Shown here: piece after piece, positions 40,393 through 48,337 of the stretch
Numbering within the stretch: the first letter of the stretch is position 1
Layout: every line of letters begins with the position of its first letter
Assembly: GCA_964474895.1 (NCBI GenBank)
Contig: CAYYUK010000001.1
Span: forward strand, 1 to 64,000
Source of the DNA: CAYFNK01 sp964474895
GTDB taxonomy: Archaea > Nanobdellota > Nanobdellia > SCGC-AAA011-G17 > PNOQ01
Direction of reading: 5' to 3'
DNA: 64,000 nucleotides
Notes under the pieces: model-generated
Seen by the model: the letters and a program-made list of their open reading frames with translations, nothing else
Database searches by the model: none
What the model was told of the DNA's origin: nothing
Position numbers and translations under genes: made by a program

Positions 40393-42120
40393 TTAATTAA
40401 AAAAACCTTTTAAATCAATTCCTTTTGAAGACTCCCTTTTGTAAGACCCAACATCCTCTTTCTTAAGTTTTTTGAAAAGTATTTCTTGGTTTCCTATTTG
40501 GTGCGTTTTGTCAAATTCAGATAAAGAGTTATTCCATGCATTTGCATCTAGTGGAGATCCTTCTAATCCTAACTGGCTCCATACCTTTTCAGAAGTTTCT
40601 GGGATAAATGGTGCGATATATGTTGTTAGTGCCTTGAGTAATCTTGCACCAACGTAGATTATGTCGTTTGTTCTTTGCATATCTTCTTTTAATGTAATCC
40701 AAGGAGCAGAATCATTAATGTATTTATTTCCAAGGCTGGATAATGCTAAAACTTCAGAATATGCCTTTCTTATCTCAGACTTTTCTAAATAGCCTTCAAT
40801 TCTTTTTTTATACTCTTTTACTTCATTTAATACAGAATTATCTAATTCGTTGAGCCTACTCTCATCGGGCCTTTCTATTATTCCCTCAAGCCTATCACTT
40901 GTAAATTTAACTATCCTGTTAACAAAATTACCAAAATTATCAATCAAATCAGAATTAGTTCTTTCTATAAACTCCTCCCATTTAAATTCAGAATCGTTTG
41001 ATTCTGGAATAACTTGGGTTAGATATGCTCTCCAAATGTCTGCATCTAAGCCTAATTTTGGAAGTGTTTCGCAAAATACCCCTACTTGCTTGCTTTTTGA
41101 AAACTTTTTTCCTTCATAATTCAGATATTGTAATCCTACAACATTTGTTGGTAGATTGAATTGCTCTGTACCGATTATCATTCCTGGCCAGAAAATGGTG
41201 TGGAAAGGTATGTTATCTTTTCCTAAAAAGTTGTAAATTTGACTATCTCCTGTCCAAAAAGATTTCCATTTATCTGTGGCTTCTTTTGTGGAAGAAATAT
41301 ATCCCATTGGAGCATCAAACCATACATAGAATACCTTATCTTCATACCCTTTCAATGGTACTTGGATACCGTTCTTTAAGTCTCTAGTTATGCATCTTTC
41401 TCTTAATCCCTCTTTAATCCATCCCATTGCTAAATTTTTTACTTGTGGTCTCCAATGTGTTTGTTTTTCTATCCAGTGCTCTATTTCTGGGGATAATTTA
41501 TCTAATGCAAGAAATAAATGCTTACTTTCCCTAACTTCTATTTTTTCTCCAGTTATCGTAGACTTTGGATTTTTTAATTCATGTGCATCCAAAAGGGATG
41601 TACAGCTTTCACATTGATCACCTGTTGCACTTTTATAATCGCACTTAGGACATTCTCCAATAACGTATCGATCTGGTAAAAACATGTCATCATTAGGGGA
41701 ATAAAAAACAGGCATTATACCCTCATTGATTAATCCTTTTTCATTTAATCTCTTAAAAAAAGAAGTAACTACCTTTTTATGGGTGTCACTCGATGTTCTA
41801 GAAAAATGATCGTAAGAAATCCCAAACCAGTCATATACTTTTTTGTGTTCTTCATGTAACTTATCTGAAAATGTTTTTAAGTCCACCCCAACTTGGGATG
41901 CTGCTATTTCTGAAGCAGACCCATGTTCATCTGTTGCGCCAACAAACAGTGTTTTAAATCCCTTAGACCTGCAATATCTAGCAAAAATATCTGCTGGAAG
42001 GTGAGATCCTGCAATATGGCCAAGGTGTGGAACATTATTTATATAAGGCAGGGCTGCCGTAACTAGCCTTCTCCTTCCTGAATATCCACTATTTACCATG
42101 GTTTCTAAGTTATCTTTCAT
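40393..42120 (-). CDS. metG: Methionyl-tRNA synthetase catalytic subunit
   Basis: 575 residues. HIGH motif H32-L-G-H35 in P-Y-I-N-N-V-P-H-L-G-H, KMSKS as K-F-S-K-S. A zinc knuckle inserted in the connective peptide has C-P-K-C-D and C-E-S-C (about 155-175). Anticodon-binding helices fill the C-terminus; the usual tRNA-binding OB is split off into the next gene. TATA at about 42142-42152 gives a leaderless start. It charges initiator and elongator tRNA-Met. Confidence 0.96.
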   Translation of the reverse strand: MKDNLETMVNSGYSGRRRLVTAALPYINNVPHLGHIAGSHLPADIFARYCRSKGFKTLFVGATDEHGSASEIAASQVGVDLKTFSDKLHEEHKKVYDWFGISYDHFSRTSSDTHKKVVTSFFKRLNEKGLINEGIMPVFYSPNDDMFLPDRYVIGECPKCDYKSATGDQCESCTSLLDAHELKNPKSTITGEKIEVRESKHLFLALDKLSPEIEHWIEKQTHWRPQVKNLAMGWIKEGLRERCITRDLKNGIQVPLKGYEDKVFYVWFDAPMGYISSTKEATDKWKSFWTGDSQIYNFLGKDNIPFHTIFWPGMIIGTEQFNLPTNVVGLQYLNYEGKKFSKSKQVGVFCETLPKLGLDADIWRAYLTQVIPESNDSEFKWEEFIERTNSDLIDNFGNFVNRIVKFTSDRLEGIIERPDESRLNELDNSVLNEVKEYKKRIEGYLEKSEIRKAYSEVLALSSLGNKYINDSAPWITLKEDMQRTNDIIYVGARLLKALTTYIAPFIPETSEKVWSQLGLEGSPLDANAWNNSLSEFDKTHQIGNQEILFKKLKKEDVGSYKRESSKGIDLKGFFN

Positions 42121-42165
42121 ATATTTTTAAATCTAACGGTTAATTTATAAGTTTTTCTATTGTTA

Positions 42166-43086
42166 TTATTCGGAAGTGGTTAATAATCTTTTGGATATTT
42201 TTTCGTAATCTTTGTTATCCCATACTCTTTTTTTTAATGAATAAATTATCTTAGCAAAGGATTTAATATCGTTTTCAATTAAATTCCTTCCAAAAAATAA
42301 TATTAAATACTCTACCGAATCAATTTTTTCTAATTTTTTCAGAAGTATCTTGCTTTGAGAGATAACTTCCAGAGAATTATTTAATTCCGGAAAAATTTTG
42401 ATTAGTATTTTTGATCTAAAAATTTGTTTTACTAACTTACTTTTGTGTTTAGAATAAGAAATTGTCCTAAATATTGAAGAAATTAGAGACCTGTATTCTT
42501 TTGTATTTTTTCCTTTACTGATGTTGTAGTTAATTTCATTTATTATAGACTTTGTTTTCTTTGAACTTAAAGAGATATTGTATTTTGAGCACAAATAAAT
42601 TAGTCTCGAAAATAAAATAAATGGATCTTCGTTGTTTTTGTTAATAATTAGTTGTATGTTTTTAGTTTTTACACCTTCAAGAGATTTATGATTATCAATT
42701 AGCTCAAAACTTGGATATTTTAGACATAAAGTATCAATATTGTAATGCCCCACAGACTCTGGATTTTTTAAAAATGCTAAATCTAATTTTAGATTATCTT
42801 TATTGGCTTGCATTAGTATTGCTCTTTTGTTTTTGTAGATTATATATTTTCTCGGTTCTTGAATAATTTTGTATCCATTTCTAGTTAGGTGCTTTTTGCA
42901 TTCATTTATCTTTTTTTTATTTAATCCTTTAATGTTAATATCAATATCTCTATAATTAATCTTTTTTGATAATAATAAGTTGATTAATATGCCTCCGCAA
43001 ATTACGAAGTTATCTAATCCTGTGTCGTTTTCTAATTTTTTTGCTAATTTTTTTATATTTTGCGGAATTATTTTTTGTTTTGCCAT
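42166..43086 (-). CDS. Pol beta-type nucleotidyltransferase (PAP/CCA head-like)
   Basis: 306 residues. The nucleotidyltransferase head shows I-C-G31-G32-I then Y-R-D47-I-D49-I-N-I, with a third carboxylate probably Asp102 in L-K-L-D-L-A-F. The Lys/Asn/Ile-rich C-terminal part (150-306) is helical, as in the PAP/CCA neck and body. It could transfer a nucleotide to RNA, a protein or a small molecule. It is the third gene of an operon: its ATG lies inside the decarboxylase gene, overlapping by 19 bases. CCA-adding use is possible but archaeal CCA enzymes belong to another class. Confidence 0.7.
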   Translation of the reverse strand: MAKQKIIPQNIKKLAKKLENDTGLDNFVICGGILINLLLSKKINYRDIDINIKGLNKKKINECKKHLTRNGYKIIQEPRKYIIYKNKRAILMQANKDNLKLDLAFLKNPESVGHYNIDTLCLKYPSFELIDNHKSLEGVKTKNIQLIINKNNEDPFILFSRLIYLCSKYNISLSSKKTKSIINEINYNISKGKNTKEYRSLISSIFRTISYSKHKSKLVKQIFRSKILIKIFPELNNSLEVISQSKILLKKLEKIDSVEYLILFFGRNLIENDIKSFAKIIYSLKKRVWDNKDYEKISKRLLTTSE

Positions 43087-44726
43087 ATTTCTTTATCAAA
43101 TACCTTTTTTTGGTTGATTAGGATTTTTATAGTTTCTTTAGCAAATTTTTTATTATAGTGTGGAGAAACAGGATATATCTTTATAGCTGAAATTTTATTT
43201 CCTTTGTAATTGATATATGACGAGCTGAAAGAATAATTTGGGCTATTGTTATTTTTTAAAATTCTTGTTTTGTAATCCCAAAGATAAAATTCTTTTATGT
43301 ACTTACTTATTACTGGAATGTCTTTTTTCGGTAAATCTTCATTTGTAGTCTTACTTATTTCAGGTGGAAATAATCTTACCATTGTGGCAAAGCCATTTGA
43401 AAAAATATTTATGATAGATATATCTTTTCTATTATTAAGGAGTTCTCTAATTAACTGAGTATTCTCTACCAGATTTGATAAATTTCTTTGATATCCTTCA
43501 ATTCCGAGAAAATTTAGCGATGCTAGTGCTGCCAATGCAGCCCCCGCATTTCTTGAAGTTTCTAGCGTATAATCTGCAGGAGATATATAATTAATCTCTC
43601 TTGCTAGTTGATGCATCTCTAGTTCAGGATTATTTGTTTTAGATAAGTATGCCAAGTCTGAAGTTTTGTTGAACATAATTATACTACTATTCACTGGGCA
43701 CCCTCCTATACCCTTGTGAAAGTCAACTCCCCAACTATCAGCATATTTTAATTGGGAAATTTTTAGATATTGTTTTTTTATTTTCTCTAAGCAATTTTTT
43801 GATAAATTTAAATTATTTTTTTTAAAGTCATACTCTTTGAAAAATAACCAACCCCATCCAATTACGGAGTCTACATGAATATGCGGGGTGTATTTTAGAG
43901 AATATTTTTTTACTAATTTGTCTCTAATCTCTATAAATTTTTTAATTTCATCTACTGTGTGATCATATGTGGTCCCCCCATTTAATAAAATTGAAGTTAC
44001 AATATTTCCCTTCTTAAGTTCTTTTTCAAGTTTTATCGAAAAGTCATCAATATTACTAGTTCTATCTTTGTTTGCAATTATTTTTATAATTTTAGCTGTA
44101 CCAATTCCTAACCAATCTGCACTTAATGAATGAGTAAAATGTGAATCTTCTGTCACAAATATTCTTACATTTTTGGGAACTCCTTTTTTATCTGCCCCTG
44201 GGCAATTCTTCTTTAACCCCACTTTTGTTGCGTAAAGATTGGTAGCTGTCCCTCCAAAAACAAATAATCCTGAACCTGGTTTTTTTAGGTCTGCTAACTT
44301 AGACAATATTCTTGTTATTGCTTTTTCAGCAACAAGTGCGTTTCCTGCCAGACCTTCATCAATAGAATAAATATTTTCATCTAAAGCAAGAGAGTATATT
44401 GCGGAAGAGGGTGTATTTACTGCAGACCCAACATTATACTGGAGTAATGGACTTCTCCAACGAAGGATACCTTGAAATAAATCACTTACAATTTTAGAAG
44501 AGGATTTTAGTGGGTCACTTGGTTTTTTTGGGATTGTGGAGTACTTATTTATTAAATTATTGTAATAATCCTTTCCAAACTTGCCACCTATTCTTGGAGA
44601 TAATGAATTTGGGATCTTATGATTTAAAATTTTAAAATATTCTTTTAGAAAATGTGGGAGTTCATTATCTTTATATTTTAAAGGATAATATTTTCTGATT
44701 TTTTCGTATATTGATTTAATCTTCAT
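43068..44726 (-). CDS. Group II PLP-dependent decarboxylase-like enzyme
   Basis: 552 residues of the aspartate-aminotransferase fold in its glutamate/aromatic decarboxylase branch. Motifs: F-G-G-T-A-T-N-L-Y-A (157-166), D-S-H196-F-T-H-S (stacks on PLP), N-G-G-T-T (249-253), H-V-D286-S (binds the pyridine N) and A-D-S-W-G-V-D-F-H-K338-G (Schiff-base lysine). All catalytic residues are kept, so it is likely active; substrate (Glu, Asp, Ser, Tyr, diaminobutyrate) cannot be read from sequence. ATG overlaps the kinase-like stop by four bases. Base use is poorer in GC than flanking genes. Confidence 0.82.
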   Translation of the reverse strand: MKIKSIYEKIRKYYPLKYKDNELPHFLKEYFKILNHKIPNSLSPRIGGKFGKDYYNNLINKYSTIPKKPSDPLKSSSKIVSDLFQGILRWRSPLLQYNVGSAVNTPSSAIYSLALDENIYSIDEGLAGNALVAEKAITRILSKLADLKKPGSGLFVFGGTATNLYATKVGLKKNCPGADKKGVPKNVRIFVTEDSHFTHSLSADWLGIGTAKIIKIIANKDRTSNIDDFSIKLEKELKKGNIVTSILLNGGTTYDHTVDEIKKFIEIRDKLVKKYSLKYTPHIHVDSVIGWGWLFFKEYDFKKNNLNLSKNCLEKIKKQYLKISQLKYADSWGVDFHKGIGGCPVNSSIIMFNKTSDLAYLSKTNNPELEMHQLAREINYISPADYTLETSRNAGAALAALASLNFLGIEGYQRNLSNLVENTQLIRELLNNRKDISIINIFSNGFATMVRLFPPEISKTTNEDLPKKDIPVISKYIKEFYLWDYKTRILKNNNSPNYSFSSSYINYKGNKISAIKIYPVSPHYNKKFAKETIKILINQKKVFDKEIWQNKK

Positions 44727-45763
44727 TTTATGTAGGGGAATAAAGATTTGTTTGTTTTTATTTGTTTTCCCAAAACTATATCGTTAATTAATTTTAACCC
44801 TGCTAAGTAATAATATAAAACTCTTTTTTTATTTGGTTTTTCCTTTCTTGCATGGTATGAAGAAAAACTAATTGCATGAAATCCTGCCAAAAGCAGTAAT
44901 TTTCTTAATTTGTTTTTTGGGATCTTATCAATATATTTGTCCTGTAGATATGCATATCTCCTTCCTATACTTTCTTTTGTTAGTTCTATTGAAATCTTGT
45001 TCTTAGATTTGTTTAGTGAAAAATAATCTTCATGCACTTCGTCGTACCTAGTTATCAAGTGACAAATCATTTTAGATTCATCGTAATCTACGCTTCCAAT
45101 AGTTTCGCCTCTTGGATCTATTAAAATAAACTCATTTTTATCGGCAAGTATGTTTGCAGTATGAAAATTACCGTGAAATAATGTTAGATATTTTGGATTC
45201 ATTAAATTAACTAATTTTTTATCTTTTTTTAATAACTCAATTAGGCTATATATATTTGTTAGCTCATCCCCGTTTAAGAATGTGTTTGATTTCAAGATAT
45301 CTTTATAATATTCATCTTTTTCAAGAATTTTTAGTGCAGAATTTAGCCTATTGAAATAAGCTTTTTTCAAATAATTTTTTTTTAATGTTGTTTTCTTTTG
45401 AGTATACAGGTTCTCTTTCATGAATAATGTAACCTTTTCTATATCTTTCCAAATTTGAATTTTATTAATTTTTTTATCTAAAAGTTGATCTGTTATTGAG
45501 GGAATTGTATGATAAGATAGTAAAAGTGAAAATGAATTTTTATCATTTAATTTTTCAAGAATTTTTGGGAAATAATGTCTTAATTCTTTTGGGAGATTTT
45601 CTAAATAGATTGCTTCTTTTTTTAATTTTTCTATCCCTCTTGGATCTTTTCCTTTATAACTTTTAATTATATAGTCATCACAAAGATATATCTTAGATAG
45701 TGATCCTCCTTTGAACTCCTTTTTTCTTTTATTTTTTAAAAGAAGTTTTAAGATTGAAGCCAT
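44723..45763 (-). CDS. APH/choline-kinase-fold protein with substituted catalytic Asp
   Basis: 346 residues. N-lobe has G-G-S-L-S-K-I-Y-L and a Lys in Y-I-I-K-S-Y; C-lobe has the Brenner motif as H197-G-N199-F-H-T-A-N204 and the metal site L-I-D216-P-R-G. The catalytic base, Asp in HGDxHxxN of aminoglycoside and choline kinases, is Asn199. The D-P-R-G and Y-D-E-S-K-M-I-C-H-L block recalls kinases in surface polysaccharide loci. First gene of the operon, TATA 26 nt upstream. Either an unusual kinase or a pseudokinase. Confidence 0.72.
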   Translation of the reverse strand: MASILKLLLKNKRKKEFKGGSLSKIYLCDDYIIKSYKGKDPRGIEKLKKEAIYLENLPKELRHYFPKILEKLNDKNSFSLLLSYHTIPSITDQLLDKKINKIQIWKDIEKVTLFMKENLYTQKKTTLKKNYLKKAYFNRLNSALKILEKDEYYKDILKSNTFLNGDELTNIYSLIELLKKDKKLVNLMNPKYLTLFHGNFHTANILADKNEFILIDPRGETIGSVDYDESKMICHLITRYDEVHEDYFSLNKSKNKISIELTKESIGRRYAYLQDKYIDKIPKNKLRKLLLLAGFHAISFSSYHARKEKPNKKRVLYYYLAGLKLINDIVLGKQIKTNKSLFPYIK

Positions 45764-45784
45764 AAGAACTATTTTGGAAATTTG

Positions 45785-45795
45785 TTATAAAAAAC
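45785..45795 (-). promoter_or_regulatory. TATA box of the kinase-decarboxylase-nucleotidyltransferase operon
   Basis: The minus strand reads TTTTTTATAAC, centred about 26 nt before the ATG at 45763. No other promoter is visible inside the operon. Confidence 0.5.
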
Positions 45796-45826
45796 TTTCT
45801 TTTATTTTTAAGAATTGAAATTAACT

Positions 45827-45847
45827 AAAAAAAAGAAAAAGAAAAAT
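45827..45847 (-). terminator. T-rich terminator after the pilin gene
   Basis: On the minus strand the stop at 45848 is followed by TTTTTC, TTTTTC and eight T, a strong archaeal-type oligo-T terminator. Confidence 0.55.
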
Positions 45848-46327
45848 TTATTCGACTTGTGTTGTTATGGAACCTGTCTTTGTGTGGTCCAAACCGCCTG
45901 CTCCAGTATAACCAAATACAACATCTCCCTTAAACTTACTTCCTGTTGCACCTATTCCTGTACAGTCTGTTGCTCCCCACGTTGTTAGGATCCCATCTGG
46001 CATCGTATCTGTATCAGTGCATCCATCAGTACATGTTAATGAACTAGTACATACTGCAGTACCCCCATCCGGATCTGTAATTGTAACTGTTACAGCATCT
46101 AAGTCATCACCCATTCCGTTTCTTAACGTCAGAGTAATTGATGTGGCATCTTCAGCAACAACGAAGTCTTCACACGATATACCAGGAGTTATTGTACAAC
46201 TTGCAGGTAAGAATCTTCCAGGACTTAATGCTCCAAAATATGCTAAAGCAGATATTGCCACTAAAACCACCAAGATGGCCCAGCCATAAGTCATTAAGAA
46301 CTCCATGGCTGCTTGTCCTCTTTTCAT
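45848..46327 (-). CDS. Pilin/archaellin-like protein with class III signal peptide
   Basis: 159 residues. M-K-R-G-Q-A-A-M-E-F-L-M-T-Y-G-W-A-I is a class III signal: prepilin peptidase would cut after Gly4, leaving Gln at +1 and Glu at +5, followed by the hydrophobic assembly helix. The rest is a Thr/Asp/Gly-rich beta domain with six cysteines (S-C-T-I, S-C-E-D, V-C-T-S, T-C-T-D-G-C-T-D, D-C-T-G), likely disulfides outside the cell. TATA TATTTAAAAG (46347-46356) gives a leaderless start. Monocistronic; assembly genes are not here. Confidence 0.9.
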   Translation of the reverse strand: MKRGQAAMEFLMTYGWAILVVLVAISALAYFGALSPGRFLPASCTITPGISCEDFVVAEDATSITLTLRNGMGDDLDAVTVTITDPDGGTAVCTSSLTCTDGCTDTDTMPDGILTTWGATDCTGIGATGSKFKGDVVFGYTGAGGLDHTKTGSITTQVE

Positions 46328-46362
46328 AAATTAGAAGTTATACTTATTATTTAAAAGATTAC

Positions 46363-47160
46363 CTACACAACATAGAAATATTCCATTGCTTCGCTTATTG
46401 TGCTTACTTCTATTATTTCTATACCTGTTTCTTTTGCAAGATCAACAGCTTTTGGTATTCTTTCTATGGTGCACCAGTCCATGTTTCCAAATTGTTCGCA
46501 ATGTTCTTGTTCTTCATATGCAACTTCTTTGCTTTGTAATAATGGAACAAGTATTCTCCTTAGTCCTATATCCTTTGCAGCTCCTGCTTTTTCTAATACT
46601 CCACCTATTGGACCAATTGTTCCATCATGATTTACTGTTCCAGTTATAACTACGTCATCTCTTAATTCTTTATTTTCAAGTGCTGCTATTGTTGCTATTG
46701 TTAATGCCGCACCCGCACTTTCTCCACCTATTAGAGATGCTTGTGCATCAATTTTGTAAGTTATATCATACAGATCTAGATCTAAATTTGTTTGTTGTTG
46801 GGCTACCAATTTTGCTTTTCTTATGCTGTTTTGTGTATCAACCCAGAATAGTAAACTATCAATATCAACTAATGTTTTTCCGGTTCCTTCTTTTACTGTA
46901 ACTGCGAGGTTTGTTGGAACTCCGTTGCCTTCTTGGTCGATTGCAGGAACTACTATCTGTGCTGTGTTTTCTCCTTCAAGAGGTATAAATAATAATGTTG
47001 GTTCCACTTCATCTGGAATTATGTCAAGCAATTCTTCTCCAAATATGCCTCCAACAATCCCAAGTGCTAGAATAACTATTGATAAATAATATGTCCATGG
47101 TGCACTTTTTGTTTTTATTTTTTTAGAAACAGGTTTTTTTCCTCTTTTTTTATTAACCAT
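46363..47160 (-). CDS. Membrane-anchored Lon-like serine protease (S16)
   Basis: 265 residues. A basic N-terminus and one membrane helix (about 22-42) precede a linker and a Lon protease domain: Ser148 in G-G-E-S-A-G-A and Lys191 in I-G-G-V-L-E-K-A-G form the catalytic dyad. No AAA+ module, so it must rely on unfolded substrates or a partner. The protease domain would lie outside the cell if the N-terminus is inside. Divergent from a DUF4389 gene and downstream neighbour of the pilin. Confidence 0.9.
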   Translation of the reverse strand: MVNKKRGKKPVSKKIKTKSAPWTYYLSIVILALGIVGGIFGEELLDIIPDEVEPTLLFIPLEGENTAQIVVPAIDQEGNGVPTNLAVTVKEGTGKTLVDIDSLLFWVDTQNSIRKAKLVAQQQTNLDLDLYDITYKIDAQASLIGGESAGAALTIATIAALENKELRDDVVITGTVNHDGTIGPIGGVLEKAGAAKDIGLRRILVPLLQSKEVAYEEQEHCEQFGNMDWCTIERIPKAVDLAKETGIEIIEVSTISEAMEYFYVV

Positions 47161-47180
47161 GTTTTAATTTTGGATGGACA

Positions 47181-47210
47181 TTATATAAACTTTTTGCTAA
47201 ATTATATAAA
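47181..47210. promoter_or_regulatory. Two divergent TATA boxes, both exactly spaced
   Basis: TTATATAAAC (47181-47190) reads GTTTATATAA on the minus strand and is 25 nt from ATG 47160. ATTATATAAA (47201-47210) is 26 nt from ATG 47232. Confidence 0.55.
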
Positions 47211-47231
47211 GAGTGAAATTCTAATCTTGTT

Positions 47232-47504
47232 ATGAAAACCGAAAGAACAGAAGCATTGATGAGAATAGTTGTTCTGATTGTTTCTGGTTTTATTCTTAGT
47301 ATCTGGAAAATGTTGGTACAAGTGATAGTAGTTATCCATTGGTTGTATGCAATTTTTACATCAAAGAGAAGTAAAGATCTTGCAGACTTTTGTAATATTT
47401 GGAACACACAAGTTTTGGAGTTCTTACAGTACATAACTTTTGTGCATAATAACAGACCTTGGCCTTTTTCTAATTTAAAGAAATCAATTAAAGGTGGCAA
47501 GTAG
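47232..47504 (+). CDS. DUF4389-like membrane protein
   Basis: 90 residues. One hydrophobic stretch of about 40 residues (M-R-I-V-V-L-I-V-S-G-F-I-L-S-I-W and V-I-V-V-I-H-W-L-Y-A-I-F-T-S-K-R) is followed by F-C-N-I-W-N-T-Q-V-L-E-F-L-Q-Y-I-T-F and N-N-R-P-W-P-F. The pattern helix, loop with F-T-x-x-R-x, W-x-x-x-V, Y-x-x-F, then P-W-P-F resembles DUF4389; function unknown. Next gene follows closely and is probably co-transcribed. Confidence 0.7.
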   Translation: MKTERTEALMRIVVLIVSGFILSIWKMLVQVIVVIHWLYAIFTSKRSKDLADFCNIWNTQVLEFLQYITFVHNNRPWPFSNLKKSIKGGK

Positions 47505-47507
47505 AAA

Positions 47508-47825
47508 TTGTTTCAAGATTTAATTGGATGGTATATAGGTATTCTCGGAGTTATTGTTGGAGTTGTTGGTGGAATCTTTTTTCTTAAGGCATCTGCTGGA
47601 TTGAAAAGTGGCTTGAAGAGACCAATAATTCATTTAGTAACTGCTAGTTTGCTTTACGTTCTATTTAGTGCCGTGATGATCTTTTTTGGAATAACTCAAA
47701 GAGAAATCACAGATCCTGTATGGCAAGTAATTCCTATTTTGTATTTTATTAGTACAATCTTTTTTGTTGTTGGTTCTATTAATTTAGTTAAAGTTGTGAA
47801 ATTGATTAGAGTTCTTGTAAAATAG
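47508..47825 (+). CDS. Hypothetical three-helix membrane protein
   Basis: 105 residues from a TTG codon; AAGGTGG about ten bases upstream serves as Shine-Dalgarno and no ATG fits. Three helices, at about 5-27, 40-62 and 76-98. First is Gly/Val/Ile-rich (G-I-L-G-V-I-V-G-V-V-G-G-I-F-F-L). Short basic loops. It starts three bases after the DUF4389-like gene and probably works with it. Converges on tRNA-Glu. No family is recognised. Confidence 0.55.
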   Translation: MFQDLIGWYIGILGVIVGVVGGIFFLKASAGLKSGLKRPIIHLVTASLLYVLFSAVMIFFGITQREITDPVWQVIPILYFISTIFFVVGSINLVKVVKLIRVLVK

Positions 47826-47828
47826 TTA

Positions 47829-47903
47829 TGCTCCCGCCGAGATTTGAACTCGGGTTTCGGCCTCGAGAGGGCCGCGTCCTGGACCGGACTAGACTACAGG
47901 AGC
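47829..47903 (-). tRNA. tRNA-Glu (anticodon CTC)
   Basis: Minus strand: acceptor GCTCCTG/CGGGAGC, anticodon stem CGGCC/GGCCG around CTCTCGA (CTC), T arm CCGAG-TTCAAAT-CTCGG, discriminator A, no CCA. TATA-like TTTTATAAAAT (47926-47936) is spaced 26 nt from the 5' end. Confidence 0.93.
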
Positions 47904-47982
47904 ATGGGTTTGGCTTGATTATTTCTTTTATAAAATTAACTAGGAAGGAAAGAATTATAAGTCGTATGGAATTTCCTTTTTT

Positions 47983-48231
47983 ATGGATTATCCTATTGAA
48001 ATAAATGGAAGAGTCGGTTTTATTGAAGGAACTAGTTTTTATGCTAAGATTTGGTGTTCTGATAAAGGGTGTCAAACTGTTGCAAGAGTTGAGTATGCTT
48101 TTCTTGGCTTTCTAGAACGAGAAGTAAAAAATAATAAACTCGAGGTTATTGTTACTGGTTTATCAGGCAATAAAGCTAGAAAAAAGATTATTAGGTATAT
48201 TGCCCAAGACCTGAAATTAGAAAATAAGTAG
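47983..48231 (+). CDS. Small hypothetical protein between tRNA genes
   Basis: 82 residues: I-E-I-N-G-R-V-G-F-I-E-G-T-S-F-Y-A-K-I-W-C then A-F-L-G-F-L-E-R-E-V and V-I-V-T-G-L-S-G-N-K-A-R-K-K-I. A mixed alpha-beta soluble protein with two Cys. AATTATAA (47953-47960) is spaced 26 nt before the ATG. The stop codon TAG at 48229-48231 overlaps the 3' end of the convergent tRNA-Gln. No family is recognised. Confidence 0.5.
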   Translation: MDYPIEINGRVGFIEGTSFYAKIWCSDKGCQTVARVEYAFLGFLEREVKNNKLEVIVTGLSGNKARKKIIRYIAQDLKLENK

Positions 48232-48301
48232 TCCCGCCAGGATTCGAACCTGGGTCACAAGGCCCAGAACCTCGTATGCTTGGCCACTACACTACGGGAC
48301 T
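48229..48301 (-). tRNA. tRNA-Gln (anticodon CTG)
   Basis: Minus strand: acceptor AGTCCCG/CGGGACT, D stem GTGT/GCAT, anticodon stem CGAGG/CCTTG (one G-T pair) around TTCTGGG (CTG), T arm CCAGG-TTCGAAT-CCTGG, no CCA. TATA-like TTTTAAAAAG (48323-48333) upstream. Confidence 0.9.
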
Positions 48302-48337
48302 GTAAAAAATGAATAATTATTTCTTTTAAAAAGGTTT

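Noticed and set aside
42166..43086. CCA-adding enzyme as the firm call
   Set aside because: The head motif would allow it, but the archaeal CCA enzymes belong to class I, and operon context points away from tRNA maturation. Kept as generic nucleotidyltransferase.
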